The position numbers and the translations under genes are program-made. Below the pieces are notes generated by a model. That model saw only the letters and a list, made by a program, of their open reading frames with translations. It was not told the DNA's origin and did no database searches. This document shows positions 1 to 17,553 of a DNA stretch of 64,000 nucleotides, piece after piece. This DNA comes from Eleginops maclovinus (taxonomy: Eukaryota > Chordata > Actinopteri > Perciformes > Eleginopidae). The stretch covers positions 16,682,793 through 16,746,792 of the forward strand of contig NC_086357.1 of assembly GCF_036324505.1 (NCBI RefSeq), in the 5' to 3' direction. Position 1 is the stretch's first letter. Each line of letters opens with the position of its first letter.

Positions 1-2700
1 TAGGTCAGATGAAAATGCGTGGGAAAACTTTCTGGATGATGTCCTTTTGTTTTCTGGTCTTTTACACATTTTCTTTGCTTCAGTGTTTCTTTGGAAATGG
101 TACCAAAAAACATTTTAAAAGGTCAGGAGTGAATTCCAAACCTGATTCGACTTGATTCAAATGGCTGTGGGTAACAATGACTTCTACTTGGTTTGAACAA
201 TAATCATTCAGTTCTTTTTTTCTTTTTCACCAACAGTTGAATTACTGCCTAAGATAAAAGAGTTGTATTTGTTTAGTGTTTAATTGCTCAAAAGTTAATT
301 ACTGTATGTTTGCTTTGGTGACTACAATGAAACTTGTGGAGGTTGTTGGTTGCTGTTAATATGTAAAAAGAACGACTTCAAAAGTTATTTCCGAAAACAT
401 TGATGCGTGTTGATTTTGGGAAGTGTCTTTACCTGAACCTTTTTTATACAGCTTTATTTCCTGTAAAACAAGAACAAATGTGGTCCGCCCCAATTAAGGG
501 TATTTTTTTGTAATAAAAATATATGTAGTTGTATCTGTACTGTTTCTTAAGTTATGACATGCTATACAGTTACATTTACAGAGACCTGCTGATATCCTCC
601 ATGGTAAGGGAGCAGATCGAGTTCTTATTTCCTGCAGAGGGCAGCAACATACCTTCTATGGAGGAAGAAGGACAATGATACAAAATAAACTTCATGCTGT
701 CAAATACTCTGGAAAACAAACTGGTTGCTTTGTATCTTTAACAAATACTTCAGCATGTGGTAATATAAAGAATGAACAACATCATGTAGTCAGTTATTTA
801 TTATTTATCATGTAATTTATTTTACATGCAACTCATTTAGCTCATTTCAAATAGTTCCTCAAGAAAAGACAAAAAGGAGATACACTGGAAAATAAACACC
901 GAAAACGAGGCAGATCATAATAAAATGTCTAAGATAGTCTTAACTTATGTCTTATATCTGTACAAAAGCATATGGTCTGACAAAAAAAAGCACAATAATG
1001 ACTGTCTACTCCACCTAGTGGTCATGGTGTTAATATTCAAAGTCCTACATTGTGTACTTCCTAACGTTTGACTGATTTCCTCCAATCTTTATGAAAACAC
1101 AGAAGCTGGCAGTAACAACACTTTGTTTCGACCTCTTGGTGGCTAAAGTACATTTAATCTCACTTACCGTAAATGTGGGGAGTTTGATGAGCAGATGGTC
1201 ATGGAAGTATAACAACTTCATGTGGGGATCCAAAATCAAGCTTTATAGCCTGTATACACCCAACACACTTTCCTACAGACACACATACTGTATGTATAAA
1301 AACTGTACACATATTTCAACAGAGTCAATACAGGCAGGTGCAGATAACCATTATGAGTCATCAATTTACATTAATTATTGCTTCCATCCCATTTCCTCCA
1401 GGCACTCAATATCACCACAAAGACATGAAACTGCATAAAGAGCCACATAAACTACAAACAAAGAATCTTTGGAAGCCGTTGTGTTTTATTCGATCGGGGC
1501 TGTGTAACAGATGTTTATACCATCACTGTTAATTTCATTTAACCTTAGGGGGGAAGACGAGGATATCTTTTGAAACACCTGCAACCACCTGACAGCTACG
1601 TGCATGCTTGCTTTTCAGAGCCTGGAATTATGACAGAATATGTCCCGCTCCTTTATCTGTTTGAGGTCCAGAGGGCAGATTCATCAAAAACCATATCAAA
1701 ACTAAGCTGCTCCTGACAGCTCAGGTAGCGAACAATTATGGGAAATGGGACTGTGTTATTTCTGATTCCAGATGTAGATGATGGAATTTATTACACACCT
1801 CGAACCCATGTTTCACTCACTAGTCCTGTTTGGAAAGGAAGGAAAACCTTCACAGGAAATTGTTTGTCTGTATAGAATGTCATTAAGTTGCATTTAAAGA
1901 CGTAAACCTCTTATATAAAGCAGGTTACAAAGAAACAGACTATGATATCACAGAGTAATCCAGAGCAATTATTAGTAAGCACCAAAGGTGTTTAAAAAAT
2001 TAAATAGTTCTTACTTTCGTTGTACTTAGGCATCCAAATAAAAAAGGATCACTAGGCCTATAATAAAAAGGCCTACATTTAGAAATACCAGGAACCATTA
2101 TACACATATTGTTCAACATATTAGTACCCTGATATGCTTATGAATAAAGTTGATGGAGGCTGTAGTAAGTGTTACAAAAGAAACTTAGAGATAGAGAAAC
2201 TTCATAATTGCCCAGATGCTAAGAGGACAACACAATACAGAGGAGCAAATGAAGTCGAAGGAGTGCTGCCATGTGCAGCCACACTAAGCAAACCATATGC
2301 TGTTTGTATAAAACAACAACTAGATTTTCTCTTTTCATCACCTCATTGGCTTTTATTGGGCCTGTTGGGCTCTAGGAAAGCGACAAGTAAATGGGACTCC
2401 ACTGAGCCATTTAAATGAAAATGAGATGGTCAATGTTATTTTCTAGAGAGTTTAACTGCAGGAGAACAGCAATTCAGCCTCCATGTAAACCATTACTACA
2501 AGCTAAGTCGAAATCCTTTTTGAAAAATGGCTGACCAGAATGACCCCACAGGGGTAAATGATCCTCCATTTGCATAAGGTGTGATTTTCAATTTGTTTAT
2601 ATGACTTAAGTTGCTCAGTTTCAGCATTATGTGTGCAGCCTAACAGCCTCTGTGCTGGTGTCTGTTTTTAACCTTTTCTGGGCATTTGAGCACACATGCT
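1..2700. other. Non-coding stretch, no gene seen
   Basis: AT-rich sequence with stop codons in all frames at short intervals and only sub-120-residue chance ORFs. None of these has recognisable composition, domain or splice context. A pyrimidine tract followed by CAG at about 210-235 resembles a splice acceptor, but no open exon with a donor follows it. I see no repeat with clear boundaries here. Intergenic or intronic DNA is the simplest reading. Confidence 0.6.
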
Positions 2701-2930
2701 CTTTTTTTTTTCCAGCAACGCCCTGCTTCTCATTCACACACTTACATTCATCCAACCTTGGAGCGGCCCAGTACAACCACAGTCTCCTGCTGAAGCTCTG
2801 CTGGAGATACGGTTAATGCTTGGCTCAAACGCACCTCAGTGGTATATCTGTTGAAGGATTCAGCCAGGGAATTCAAACCTGCAACCTTTTGGTTATGAGC
2901 CTGCTTCTCTTAACCTTAAGGCCACCACCT
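2701..2930 (-). mobile_element. tRNA-derived SINE, minus strand
   Basis: Read on the minus strand, the element starts with a tRNA-like head. The A box lies at 2911-2924 (TGGCCTTAAGGTTA) and the B box at 2868-2879 (GGTTTGAATTCC), about 44 nt apart as in RNA polymerase III type 2 promoters. The body continues with CACTGAGGTGCGTTTGAGC, close to the CACTGAGGTG...GAGCAAGG body I know from SINEs common in percomorph fish. It ends in an A-rich tail, seen as a T-run at 2701-2711 on the plus strand. Several substitutions relative to the usual family sequence suggest an old, immobile copy. SINEs of this kind carry no protein and rely on a LINE partner. The family assignment is from memory of the motif, not a database search. 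Confidence 0.75.
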
Positions 2931-3029
2931 CTACACAGCCGTAACCCTAAGCATAACATCTTCCCAGAAATAAAATCAAAATCCCTTATGCTGCACTTTG
3001 GAGGGAACAACCCAAGCTGAGAGGTGGCG

Positions 3030-3610
3030 CCGGTTTTGCGTCTGTAACCACTGTTGAAATATTATTTCAGAGGCAAGCCGTCCCTGCATCTTGGAGCACG
3101 GTGAGCAGAGCACTTGAAAAACGCATTAGGGCCAAGGGGCAAGTTGGAGGCTATACATTTGTTACCAATTTAGTTCCTGCATCTTAGATTTCTTCCTTCT
3201 CTTCTTTTGCTAGCCCAGAAAGCAGGCCTAATGTCGTAAATGACCTCTAGGATAAATAGACAGCCAGCTACATGACCCCAGCCATCAAAATCGGAGGCTG
3301 TAATAAACACTGCATCGCTTTATAGGAAGCGTGTTCGACATTCTCACAAAACCTGCAGGGAAAGAAAAAGAGGGGGCGAACGGGGTGAGTCTCTGTTCAC
3401 CGCTCTCTCTTTGGTCAGAACCTTTTTTCCTGAGGTCTGTTATTACCGGCCTGGGTTCCCATTTAGAGTGGAGCTTGTTCATATAAACCTTGAGGTTTTG
3501 AGGCATCGCTGGACTGACTGGGTGGCTTTCACCAGGGAATTAGCACAGGGTCGCATTGGATCACGATCAGTAGGCCCTCTACGGCTAACCTGTGTTGGAG
3601 CAGGCTTCCT
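3030..3610. promoter_or_regulatory. GC-richer single-copy block, possible conserved non-coding element
   Basis: This stretch is visibly less AT-rich than its surroundings, has no simple repeat, and no transposon end is visible. A pyrimidine tract ending in TAG at about 3188-3213 resembles a splice acceptor, but the sequence after it is closed in the frames I read. The block could be a conserved enhancer, a non-coding exon or simply a local composition shift. Only base composition supports the call. Confidence 0.2.
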
Positions 3611-5724
3611 GTGGAGGTGGTGGTGGTGAGGACAAGTTTCCTGGCTCTGGAATATAGGTCAGTCAGAATCCAGCATGTGTAGACCTCAATTTCTGTAAAT
3701 CATGGATCCTCCTGATGCTTTTCTACTTACTGTATCATTTCTCATTTCTCATATTAATCACCATTTTCTAGATTAGCCCTGATGAGGTCTCTTAAGACCA
3801 AGTTCAGTACATCCACATATACTGTGCAATATGAAGACATTTGTTTCAAGTCACTTGACAAATTGCATTAATAGTGAACCAATGTCGTATGATTTTTATA
3901 CCTCAACTATTTAGGGAAAGAAAGCACAGTGAGGCAAATGATGTTGATGTCATTGATGTTTTTCTTTAATTGCAAATTCTTCCTTAAAATACATTTAGGG
4001 GATTAAGCTGAAAGAGATGGTGGCCTTTGAAACAGCTTTATGTACCATTTAATGTTTTTTCTTAATTGCTTCTTGAAGCACCACATAAACTTTCTGTTGA
4101 GCTCACACTTCTTTCTCAAAGTATTATAAGTTATGCACTGGGTCATCATTTTGTCCAAAAAGTTAAACCCAATGCCATATCGCACCCTAATGTTACCAGG
4201 AGCCAGGATTTTATTTTGTAGTGTTGCTATCCATGAATATAATATACCTTTTGCAGTCTGAACTAAATTGATTTTATTTTACTTTCTTTTGATTCAATAC
4301 ATTTTGCTTCACCTTCCATCTTTAATGACAGGTATGGTATTCACACTTGTGCACCTACACCATCATTGTAGTGTAGGTGCACATCATCCATTGCAACCTA
4401 GATGGCTATTTATGTTCCATTCCTCCGCACCCACAAGCAGCTCAGCTCAGAAGACCCCAGTCGTTTTTTACATACTGTGTTGACTTTCTCCTTTTTCGGA
4501 CCCAATCCATCTGTCCCACTGAGATCCAGAAGGTGGCAGGATTGGCACTGCAGACAACGCAGCCACAGAAAAAAAGAATTACCACCCACCCAACAGCTTC
4601 AGCACCACAGCGCCTTTCCTCTCCACTCCTTGAATGACGATAGACTTTTTACCAGTCTTTAACATCAGACACATGTGGCTTTTTCAAAGACAAATGACAT
4701 GGTGTCATCTCTGTGCTGGGGAACATCTGCTCACTTTACTCTGGTTTTAGTGTTCTTTCCACTCCACATTTATTTGGAAAGTGTCGTGTGCCTTTGCTTT
4801 GTTCTGTGGGGGGTTGCTGTCCTTTTGTTTGAAAGAGACATCAAACTGGGCCAGAGGAGCACACCATGGCTGGAACATGAACGAGATGGTTATTTTTTGT
4901 TCTCTTACATCGTCCAAGCCTTTTTTACTTTCTTAATCATAAGACAAAAGAAAAATGTACTTAATGACTTGGACATGTCATCACGTTTTAGACAGATGTT
5001 TACAAATGTTTTCACAGTCTGTCCATTGTTTTTTTCATTTTTACAATCATATATTTGTCCCCAGCATATTATGTTGTAGGTTCAGAGAATTTTAAGACAT
5101 TTAAAATTAGCTGTTGTCATGCTTTGTTATACCAATTGCACATTATTTTGTTATACCTGTTCCTTCATGGGTTAAAAAACGAAAACTGTTGAATTTGTTT
5201 TAATTATTTGGAATATATTATATATACACAAAATGTATGCATTTTGTTAGGAGGTCAAGGAAACACATTAGGGTAAAATAAAACGATATCCCGAGTAAAA
5301 TGCCCTCTGGTGGTTTTAGATGTTAGTTCTTAACATTCAGCTGCTTAGGGGAACATGAGGAAAGTAATATTGAGAAGGAAATATAGACAAAACATAATAA
5401 TCAGTTTTGTCTTGTTTGTCTTTTGAAAATTCTACCTCACAATACATTCAAACTCTTAATGATAGGACACAATGCCTTTGCTGTGGCTAAGAGCAATATT
5501 CATTAATGAAAAAAGACATGAGATGAACAATTACCTGAAGGTAGAGGGCATTGCGATATATATAACGCATGGAGCAGCATTTTATGATCGGCTCTTTCAT
5601 GAATATACTGAACTGTTTCTTCTAAAGTATGGTATCCGACCAATAAAGTACTAAAAGTTCCCTAAGCAAAAGGAACAGACGTCTGTAATTGTCTAGGTGG
5701 TCGGGTATGTGTTAGTAAGATTGC
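3611..5724. other. Non-coding stretch, no gene seen
   Basis: AT-rich sequence apart from a short perfect inverted repeat at 4348-4383, annotated separately. The longest forward frame here (4675-5079) runs through T-rich sequence and gives a low-complexity, Phe/Leu-rich translation with no recognisable domain. I treat it as a chance ORF. Confidence 0.55.
4348..4383. repeat. Perfect 13-bp inverted repeat (hairpin)
   Basis: Left arm TGTGCACCTACAC (4348-4360), 10-nt loop (4361-4370), right arm GTGTAGGTGCACA (4371-4383). The arms are perfectly complementary over 13 bp. No miRNA family that I recognise matches the arms, and the stem is shorter than a pre-miRNA. It could be a transposon tip, a cruciform or a protein-binding palindrome. 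Confidence 0.85.
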
Positions 5725-10513
<4,789 letters not shown>

Positions 10514-10544
<31 letters not shown>

Positions 10545-10557
10545 CGTGTGGGGGGGG
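10514..10557 (+). repeat. Imperfect GT microsatellite ending in a G run
   Basis: A GT/GC-interrupted dinucleotide tract followed by seven or more G residues. It lies about 70 bp upstream of the splice acceptor of the candidate coding exon at 10626. Confidence 0.95.
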
Positions 10558-10625
10558 CGGTGGCAGAATGGGTGGGTGTGTGTGTTTGTCTGCAAAACCT
10601 GGTTGCCTTTCACCCTGCTGTGCAG

Positions 10626-10741
10626 ACATTGTGCTGGATGACTGAGCTGGAGAGCCACTGCCAGAATGGACACACTCCTACACACTCTATTCTTCCTCAG
10701 TTTGATGTTTGCCCTTTCGGCCACACCGGATGACGAAAAAA
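10626..10741 (+). CDS. Candidate first coding exon encoding a signal peptide
   Basis: A pyrimidine-rich acceptor (TTTCACCCTGCTGTGCAG) ends at 10625. It is followed by 40 nt of possible 5' UTR with an in-frame stop (TGA 10639-10641), then ATG at 10666 in good context (A at -3, G at +4). The 25 codons read Met-Asp-Thr, then a hydrophobic core LLHTLFFLSLMFAL, then SATPDDEK. This is a textbook cleaved signal peptide, with likely cutting after Leu-Ser-Ala. A donor, AAAA|GTAAAA, follows at 10742 and leaves the exon in phase 1. It would be the start of a secreted or membrane protein. Unspliced, the frame stops soon after in Q-stop. I do not recognise the family. Against it, a weak-context ATG at 10638 opens an overlapping frame, and the donor is only moderate. 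A chance signal-peptide-like frame cannot be excluded. Confidence 0.4.
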
Positions 10742-11983
10742 GTAAAACAACAACACAGTAACTGAATTATATCTTGAATGGAGGTTGATCCAAAAGCAGA
10801 ATATATTGTTGATTCATCTTTTGAAACGTCAGTGTTTTGAGAAGGTCACAGTAATTGGACACCAAAGCAGTCCACCTTGAGACTTTTCCATTTCCCTGCC
10901 TCCCCAAAATCAATTTTAACAATTTTAAATTGATGATGTCACTATTTTGACCACAGCAACAGTTTGATTTTCAGGAGCCATGAAGCCAACCCAAAGAAAT
11001 TCCGTACTCAGCAAGGGACACTTAAATCAAAAGATTAAAACCTGTTCCCTTTGGACTCTCAGTTTGATGAATTGAAGAAGATTTCAAAGTGGTTTGTTGA
11101 GAGAATAATTCCCCTTTGGTGACACTGAGCAAATTAAAAACCTGCATTACTTGCTGACCTTTTGACAAAATATGGTCTGATCTTGGTTTAGGTGATGGGT
11201 ACTGTTCAAAAAGGTATGATGATCTGTAATTAAACTGTGCTTCCTGTTGAGATGAAGAAAAAGACAACCTGCTTGTGAACTGTACAACATGTAAAATCAG
11301 GCGTGATATTTGTTGAAAATTGCCTGCCCTTTTGAAATGCAAAGAAATTAAAAATAAATGTTAATTCACCCAAACTTTCAATGTTCAGTCTATGGGAATC
11401 AAATGTCATTTATATTTTGAATACAAGTATTTAAACAGTATTTGTTTTACCTGTACACACCAAAAATAATTTAGGGGTCTATTTGTAATTCAGGAAAATA
11501 GTCATACGGGGGCTTCTTATTATTTAAAACCAGTGTCCTTCTTTCTATCTACCCAAATTCTCTTTGACATTAACAGAAAATCACACTAGTTTACAAAACT
11601 TTACTTTACTAGTTGCCGTTAATGACTTAAAGAATAGAGACAGGAAGCTTTTCTCAACTTTTCCTCCCACCCCAATTGTTCTGATTCTGCAGGGTGTGGG
11701 GGTCAAGGAAGAAGTTAAGGTCATTCTCCAACCCTTCAATTGCAGAGCTTCTGATCTGCCCATTTCAAACAAAGACCGCTGAGTCATATTTAAGGAAATT
11801 GTGACTGATAGAAGGACAGACGTAGTCCAGGAAACATCATAGCTAGACACTGCCTGTAAACCCCAAACAATGACTTAATCAAAGGAAGGAAGTGGTGGAC
11901 TGTTTCTCTGTAATATTACATCAATGTCAAATGCTCAAATTCAACCTCAAAATATTTCTAAAGCATTCTATATACAATTACAG

Positions 11984-12014
11984 TCAACAATGACTTGTTT
12001 AAACAAAAAGGAAG
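11984..12014 (+). CDS. Candidate 31-nt microexon, phase 1 to phase 2
   Basis: An acceptor CAATTACAG ends at 11983, with a poor pyrimidine tract, and a near-perfect donor GGAAG|GTAAGT follows at 12015. Entered in the phase left by the exon at 10626-10741, it reads INNDLFKQKG and exits in phase 2, with no stop. It would follow the signal peptide exon after an intron of about 1.2 kb. Phase agreement is mildly encouraging, but 31 nt is short enough to be open by chance. The weak acceptor makes this speculative. Confidence 0.15.
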
Positions 12015-13762
12015 GTAAGTCATTTTCCACTTAACTGATTATCCTTACTCAAGATAACCTCAGAGCAAAACACCACCAGCCTCTTTCATGACACACTGGG
12101 TTGGTCAGGAATGTTAAGTTGACTCAGCTATCAACACTGAAAAGTCATCTCACAAAATAATTTAAGCTTAAATGAACAGGTAACAAAAGCCACATGTTGC
12201 TATCGTTTATGAACTGTGAAAGAATCAAACAACTGAATATGCCAACAAATGCTAGATATATCACAACGCTTGTTCTTCAAGGGATTTTATAATAATGATC
12301 TTGAAAGTGAACCCTACTTTGGCTCAGACTGTAGTTGGGTCAAATCTCTCACAACAACTGGGCCAGTGTCCAAGGCAAAAATGCCCATCCCCATCTTTTG
12401 CACATTTTTGGCTCCAGCGTTTTTAACAAAGCTCTTGGTATATGTTTTTGTACACAAGGTTGTGATCTTTAATTACCTTTCCTGGATGGGTGCTGCATGA
12501 TGTTTGGTTTCCAAACAGTAACTGGCATGTTCATTAATACATTTGTATACTCAGGATGAGTTTATTGCATCAGCCTCTCCCACGCTCCCTCAAACTTTTA
12601 TTGAGAGCTTTTTGTTGGAGGAATTATAGATCTTCACGAGAACTGCAAAAGTTTGCCACTATTAATCTGCTGCTTACTGTATCAGAGTGATGGAACATTC
12701 ATATCTCCAGCTACACATAATTGCTTAAGTACATTATAAAATAAGATTTAATGAACAGATACAGATGACCTTTGTTGTCAAAGGAAGACATAATGCTTGT
12801 AAAATAACAACAACAAAGTCTGGTGGCATCTACTTTAAGAGATTGTTGATTCATTGACACCCTAATGTGTTTTTATGCAGGAGAGCTCGATCCTGATAAA
12901 GTGAATAAATGATATCATTATTTAAGCTTTAAAAGGATAACATTTCAAATAGTATTCTGAGTGTCCTGCCAGGTTATACGTATATGAGTACTTGGTAAAA
13001 CTTCCCTCTAACCAGCCAGTACCAACTCTAGAACCCCCAGCCCTTGTTCTTATTAACCTGGGCCTCTATGTTCATCATGAAGTCAACATCTATCCAAATT
13101 TCCACCTTAACTGCCAAAGAACAAAGGCTTTTCCACTACGCACTGGGAATCGGCAGTTCATAGTTGAGTTATGTAAAAGATACATAATGCTTTGGGAATT
13201 GTTTATATTAAATGTAATATGTTTGTTTCATTTTACTTCATTCTTAATGCTTTGTGACATTCTTGAGTTTTCTCCTCCTTTAAACCTAACCTGTAGCTTT
13301 ATTCTCGTTCCTTTGTGTTTATTTTCTGTTCCCATCTAACTTAAGGCAGTTGGATAAAAAGCCAACAAGCTTAAGATGATCAGGGATTTCCATCTTGGTA
13401 AAAAGGTGACACGGACGCCCTTGTGAAATCCCCTTGTGTGCTAAGTGACATCACTGGATATGTTATGATGTCAGTCTCACGAACGTAGTTATACAGGATT
13501 GCACCCATCAAGGGTTCACTGTCTAATTATAGCAGTGTATTACAATGACTGTCATCCGGAGACGATGGGTGATTCCCACATGCTATCCCACCATCAGCAG
13601 CATCAAATTAGCCTGCTAGCTCTTAGTCAAACATAAATCCTCAGGTGAGCACCCCAAGTTGAGAATAAGAAGGCAAACCATTCTTCAATATGTCTGTACA
13701 GCACCCCAGTGTCCATGTCTTGGGATTTATAACAGGTCCCATTTGCTTTTCAACCTCCCCAG

Positions 13763-13903
13763 GACCCCTAGTAAATCACCAGGCAGAGGTTTGACTGAAC
13801 AACTAATGAACCAGCATGAAAAAGACAGAAGGATTCATATCAATTGAACCTGGCTCAAAGTTGTTGTCTGGGAAACCTTAATGGCCCTCTAAAGCTTAGG
13901 AGG
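13763..13903 (+). other. Candidate non-coding exon (splice sites only)
   Basis: A strong acceptor (TGCTTTTCAACCTCCCCAG) ends at 13762 and a strong donor (GAGG|GTAAGAG) starts at 13904, enclosing 141 nt. All three frames contain stops (for example TAG in the first 9 nt and TGA at about 13845), so it cannot be an internal coding exon. It could belong to a long non-coding RNA or an untranslated exon, or be a chance pairing of splice-like sites. Confidence 0.15.
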
Positions 13904-16900
13904 GTAAGAGAAAAACAGCAACCAAAAGACGGATGGGCAGTCCCGCAGTGCGTCAGCTTCTGTACTTCCTGAATTATGGGAAACCCCTTCCCACAGTGAA
14001 ACATCCTGAGGATTCCCTGCTAGCATTTACCTGCCCTACACTCCAGGGAGCAGGTTTTATTGTGAGATCCCATGTAATGCCCATTTCTATTTTTGGGGGG
14101 CCCATACTGGAATGGGTATTGCAATGTTGCAACCAAAATAACTCAATAAACTTTTAGTGGGAAAGTTTAATACCTATGCGGCTCTTGTGTGGTCGACTTT
14201 TCACGATAAAGGCCTCATTTTCCACTCAAGTTTTGGAAACTTAAACTCTAAAACAAGCTCTACCGTAACTTCAATGGACTCATTTCGTTGTGCATAGAGA
14301 CTTGGGCCAAGTTTCAGGAGAGTTTGCTACTGGACAATCCTTCTGCTGGCAAATGTCCAAACTAAGCTGGGAAAAGGTTCTCCCTTGATGCCCAAGGCCT
14401 CAAATGGTATTGTGATATTGTCGTATTACAATTTAATAACTCTTTTTACAACTTTCTATTTTCAATCACTTTTTATGCATGAAATCTAACTTGTAAAGTA
14501 TGCTTGTTGTGTATATGAAGCTGCGGAATTCCACACGTTAGGGTTAAATGGAGTTTACCCGCCTGTACTCTTCTTTTGCAAAGTAAACATAAGGCTCTTC
14601 CCATTCAACTAAATAATATAAAATATGACAAACACATCACACAAATGCCATTAAAAAGAACCATAGGAAAACTGTGCAATACACACTACTCTGTGGGATC
14701 TCTCTTTGATTACAAAGATTTATTGAGCAAAGACGTATCAAGATGCAGAGATAAGGGCTTGTAACACTGTGTATTTCGATGTTCAATGTGAAATCCGTCA
14801 GATGTGTCTATACATGCTTATGAAAACAGCAGATTAAAGAGAAACTTATAAAAAATGCAAATGAGGTTTCTTACCATCAGATAAATAGACCACTTATCAT
14901 CAACCAAATCTTGGCGCCTCACACACAGAGGACAAACTTGTTCTTTTCTCCGACAGGTATAATTACATTACAGTGCATTTATCACAAAATGAATGAGATA
15001 TACAGGGTTGAATGCAAGTTAATTGTTATTTCTTGTGCATGAAATGTTTGCCAAGAAATTGCCTTAGGACATAAGTGACCTTGACAGTATGCCTTGTCAT
15101 TTCGAATAACTGTACTTGGCAAGATTATTTAAGGTAAGTTTATTTGTATGATTCCAAGTGATTTACATAAGATATAAACAACTTTAAATCAACATGTAAA
15201 AGAAAGACATCAGGGTAGCACAGCCTCACTCACACATCTTTTCTTACAAATGAGAATGCCACTGCAACATCCCGGACTTCAACCCCCATTGGGTTATTGC
15301 CCCCAAAAACAACCTTCTCTAAAGCTAAGTAACTCCACCCTGACCTGCCAATAGGTGGTCTTACTAACTCCAATCTAAAGAATAACCTCTGGATGGTGGC
15401 TTGGCTCCCCGGCCTTGGCTCTGAATGTAAACCCGAAGTATGGAAAAGCACTATATTCCTCCACTCTACCCCTCTGTGTCACATCTGTGCAGATGATAAT
15501 AAGGCAGGAAACTAGTCTCTGTTAAAGTGTGCTATACCCATAATGGGTTTCCTGTCCATAGCCTTGGTGTGTCATGGTCCAAGATGTCTTATTCACATAG
15601 ACATCTCATTTAATGGCTGCCCCATCATTGTCACTAATTCCAATCATAAGTCCAGAAAACCCTGGTCGATTTGCATTTTGTCTGTCAAATCACTCTATGT
15701 GCATGAGTGTTAACACAGCACACACCTACCCCAAATCTTCCATTTTTCTGTCAAGAAAGAAGATCAGATCAAGGTTCACTGATTCCTGTCTTAATAAACG
15801 TTGCACACTGTGGTTCACAGAAACGTATGGCTGATGGGTTGAGCTTCTTTTATTATATCAATTAAGGAGTAAATAAGACTTTTATTCATCAACATCTTCA
15901 CCTGTCTATAGTTGTTTTATGTTCCTGATGACAATATGGTTGTATTACCTTTAATGAATTTAGTCTTGTATCAAAACCAACTATCTGCAAAAGGAAGGTA
16001 ATGGAAACAAAGATGGCCGATGGACTTTTACTACTGATTTGGGCTTAAATAGTCTTGAGTAATATTTTGCCACACTGGACTGAACTGTAATGCAATGCCA
16101 CATGCACTCAGTTGTCCCACACTGTATCCATAGCAGGAGATATTGGAGTCAAAGCAATAGTCAAATGCTAGAACAGACCTGTACCTCATACATTCCGCCC
16201 ATCAGGATGCATTTGTTTTGATAGCCTTCAAAAAATAAAATAAAATACAGGCCACATTCTATTTTTTACATCTGGTTCCTTTTCCATTGTGAAGCTGACT
16301 TTTGCCACAACCTTGATTTACTAAACAGCCCTGTAAACTTCAACCTTTATAAACCACAAATAATTGTGCATGAGAGTGCATCAATGGAGCATTTGTTGCT
16401 GTTTTCTTAATTACTGCGTCAACATAATCAACAGTAGTTTTTCTTTGTACTGATTAATGTGTATTATTCTTTCGGAGGTTCTCTACAACTATGTATTAGT
16501 GTGTAGTAACCCAATGGATTGCAACTGCCACCCACAATTTCTGTACTCTACTGCAGCCTGTGGGGGGTATTAAAAGGCTACACAAAAGGCCAGCATTTCC
16601 ACTCTTGTTATCATCACAGCTTTCCCATGCCATCTATACCAAGATTATTGTCAGTCTTCATAAAATCAATGCTTCTTTCATCTATACACCTGGATATGGC
16701 CTGGCATATGGAATATGAAGGAATATTGAAAATACTCCCAAGGGTTATAATTCGTGAAATGTTAGCTCCATTGCGCTCAGAGGGGTAATATCTTGGCATC
16801 ACACTAGACCTGTGCTTAGGTTGCAATAATCCCTATACATATATTCATAAAGTGCTTCGTATTTTGGAGGCTATATGCTTTGAGTCACAGGCTTATTGGA

Positions 16901-17534
16901 TGGCGCTCAGCGCTCCTGCCTGAGGGTTCAGGTTGCCAAGGAAATTAGCATTCTCTCCTGTAAAGCCTTTTGGCATTAAATATGCACCCAAAAGCACCAT
17001 AGATTTAACACACACACGTACACACCTAGAAACAAAACTGTAATACATGACACATTCCCACTCTGAATCCCTCAAACTGAGGCTGTTGTGACAATTTAGA
17101 TCTCTGGTGGCTGCTGATACAATGACTGCAACACAGCATTGCAATTGCATCATGTCCCTATGTCATCGCAGGAATAAGGAGGGGTTGCACATCGTCTTTG
17201 ATTCTATGATGAAGTCTGATTTACCTGAATTAATTACATCAAGGAGGGAAAGTGTTCACAGGAAGTGAGATTTTGAGGTTTGTGTTCACTTGCTCAGACT
17301 GGTGTATCAGTAAAAAATACACATTTAATATGAATTCATAGTCTCTTTAAAAATCTCTTTGCCATGAAGCAAACTTGTGTTTTAGGAAGGGATCATGTTT
17401 GAATCAGATCTGGTCACTGTGTGTGAAAATATGGTCATGGTTAATCATTTTTAGTTTTAATTGAGTGTCACTCAAAAAAATGGGAAGGCACCTGTTAGGT
17501 ATATTTAATTTAATAAAAAGTAATTGTTCAAATA

Positions 17535-17553
17535 AATAATAATAATAATAATA
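17535..17553 (+). repeat. (AAT)n short microsatellite
   Basis: About six AAT units inside a wider AT-rich, AAATAA-rich stretch (roughly 17500-17710). Confidence 0.9.

Larger units (their letters stand above)
10742..17534. other. Non-coding stretch, possible intron
   Basis: AT-rich sequence with no long ORF. It contains the 31-nt candidate exon at 11984-12014 and the non-coding exon candidate at 13763-13903, both annotated separately. I see no transposon with clear ends. Around 17140-17290 lies a non-repetitive piece with TTAATTACATCA-type motifs, which may be regulatory. Confidence 0.45.

Noticed and set aside
582..603. 22-nt possible microexon between CAG and GTAAGG
   Set aside because: The donor is good but the acceptor lacks a pyrimidine tract, and nothing links it to another exon.
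4675..5079. 134-residue + strand ORF
   Set aside because: Phe/Leu-rich translation of T-rich DNA with no domain, no splice context and no coding-like composition.
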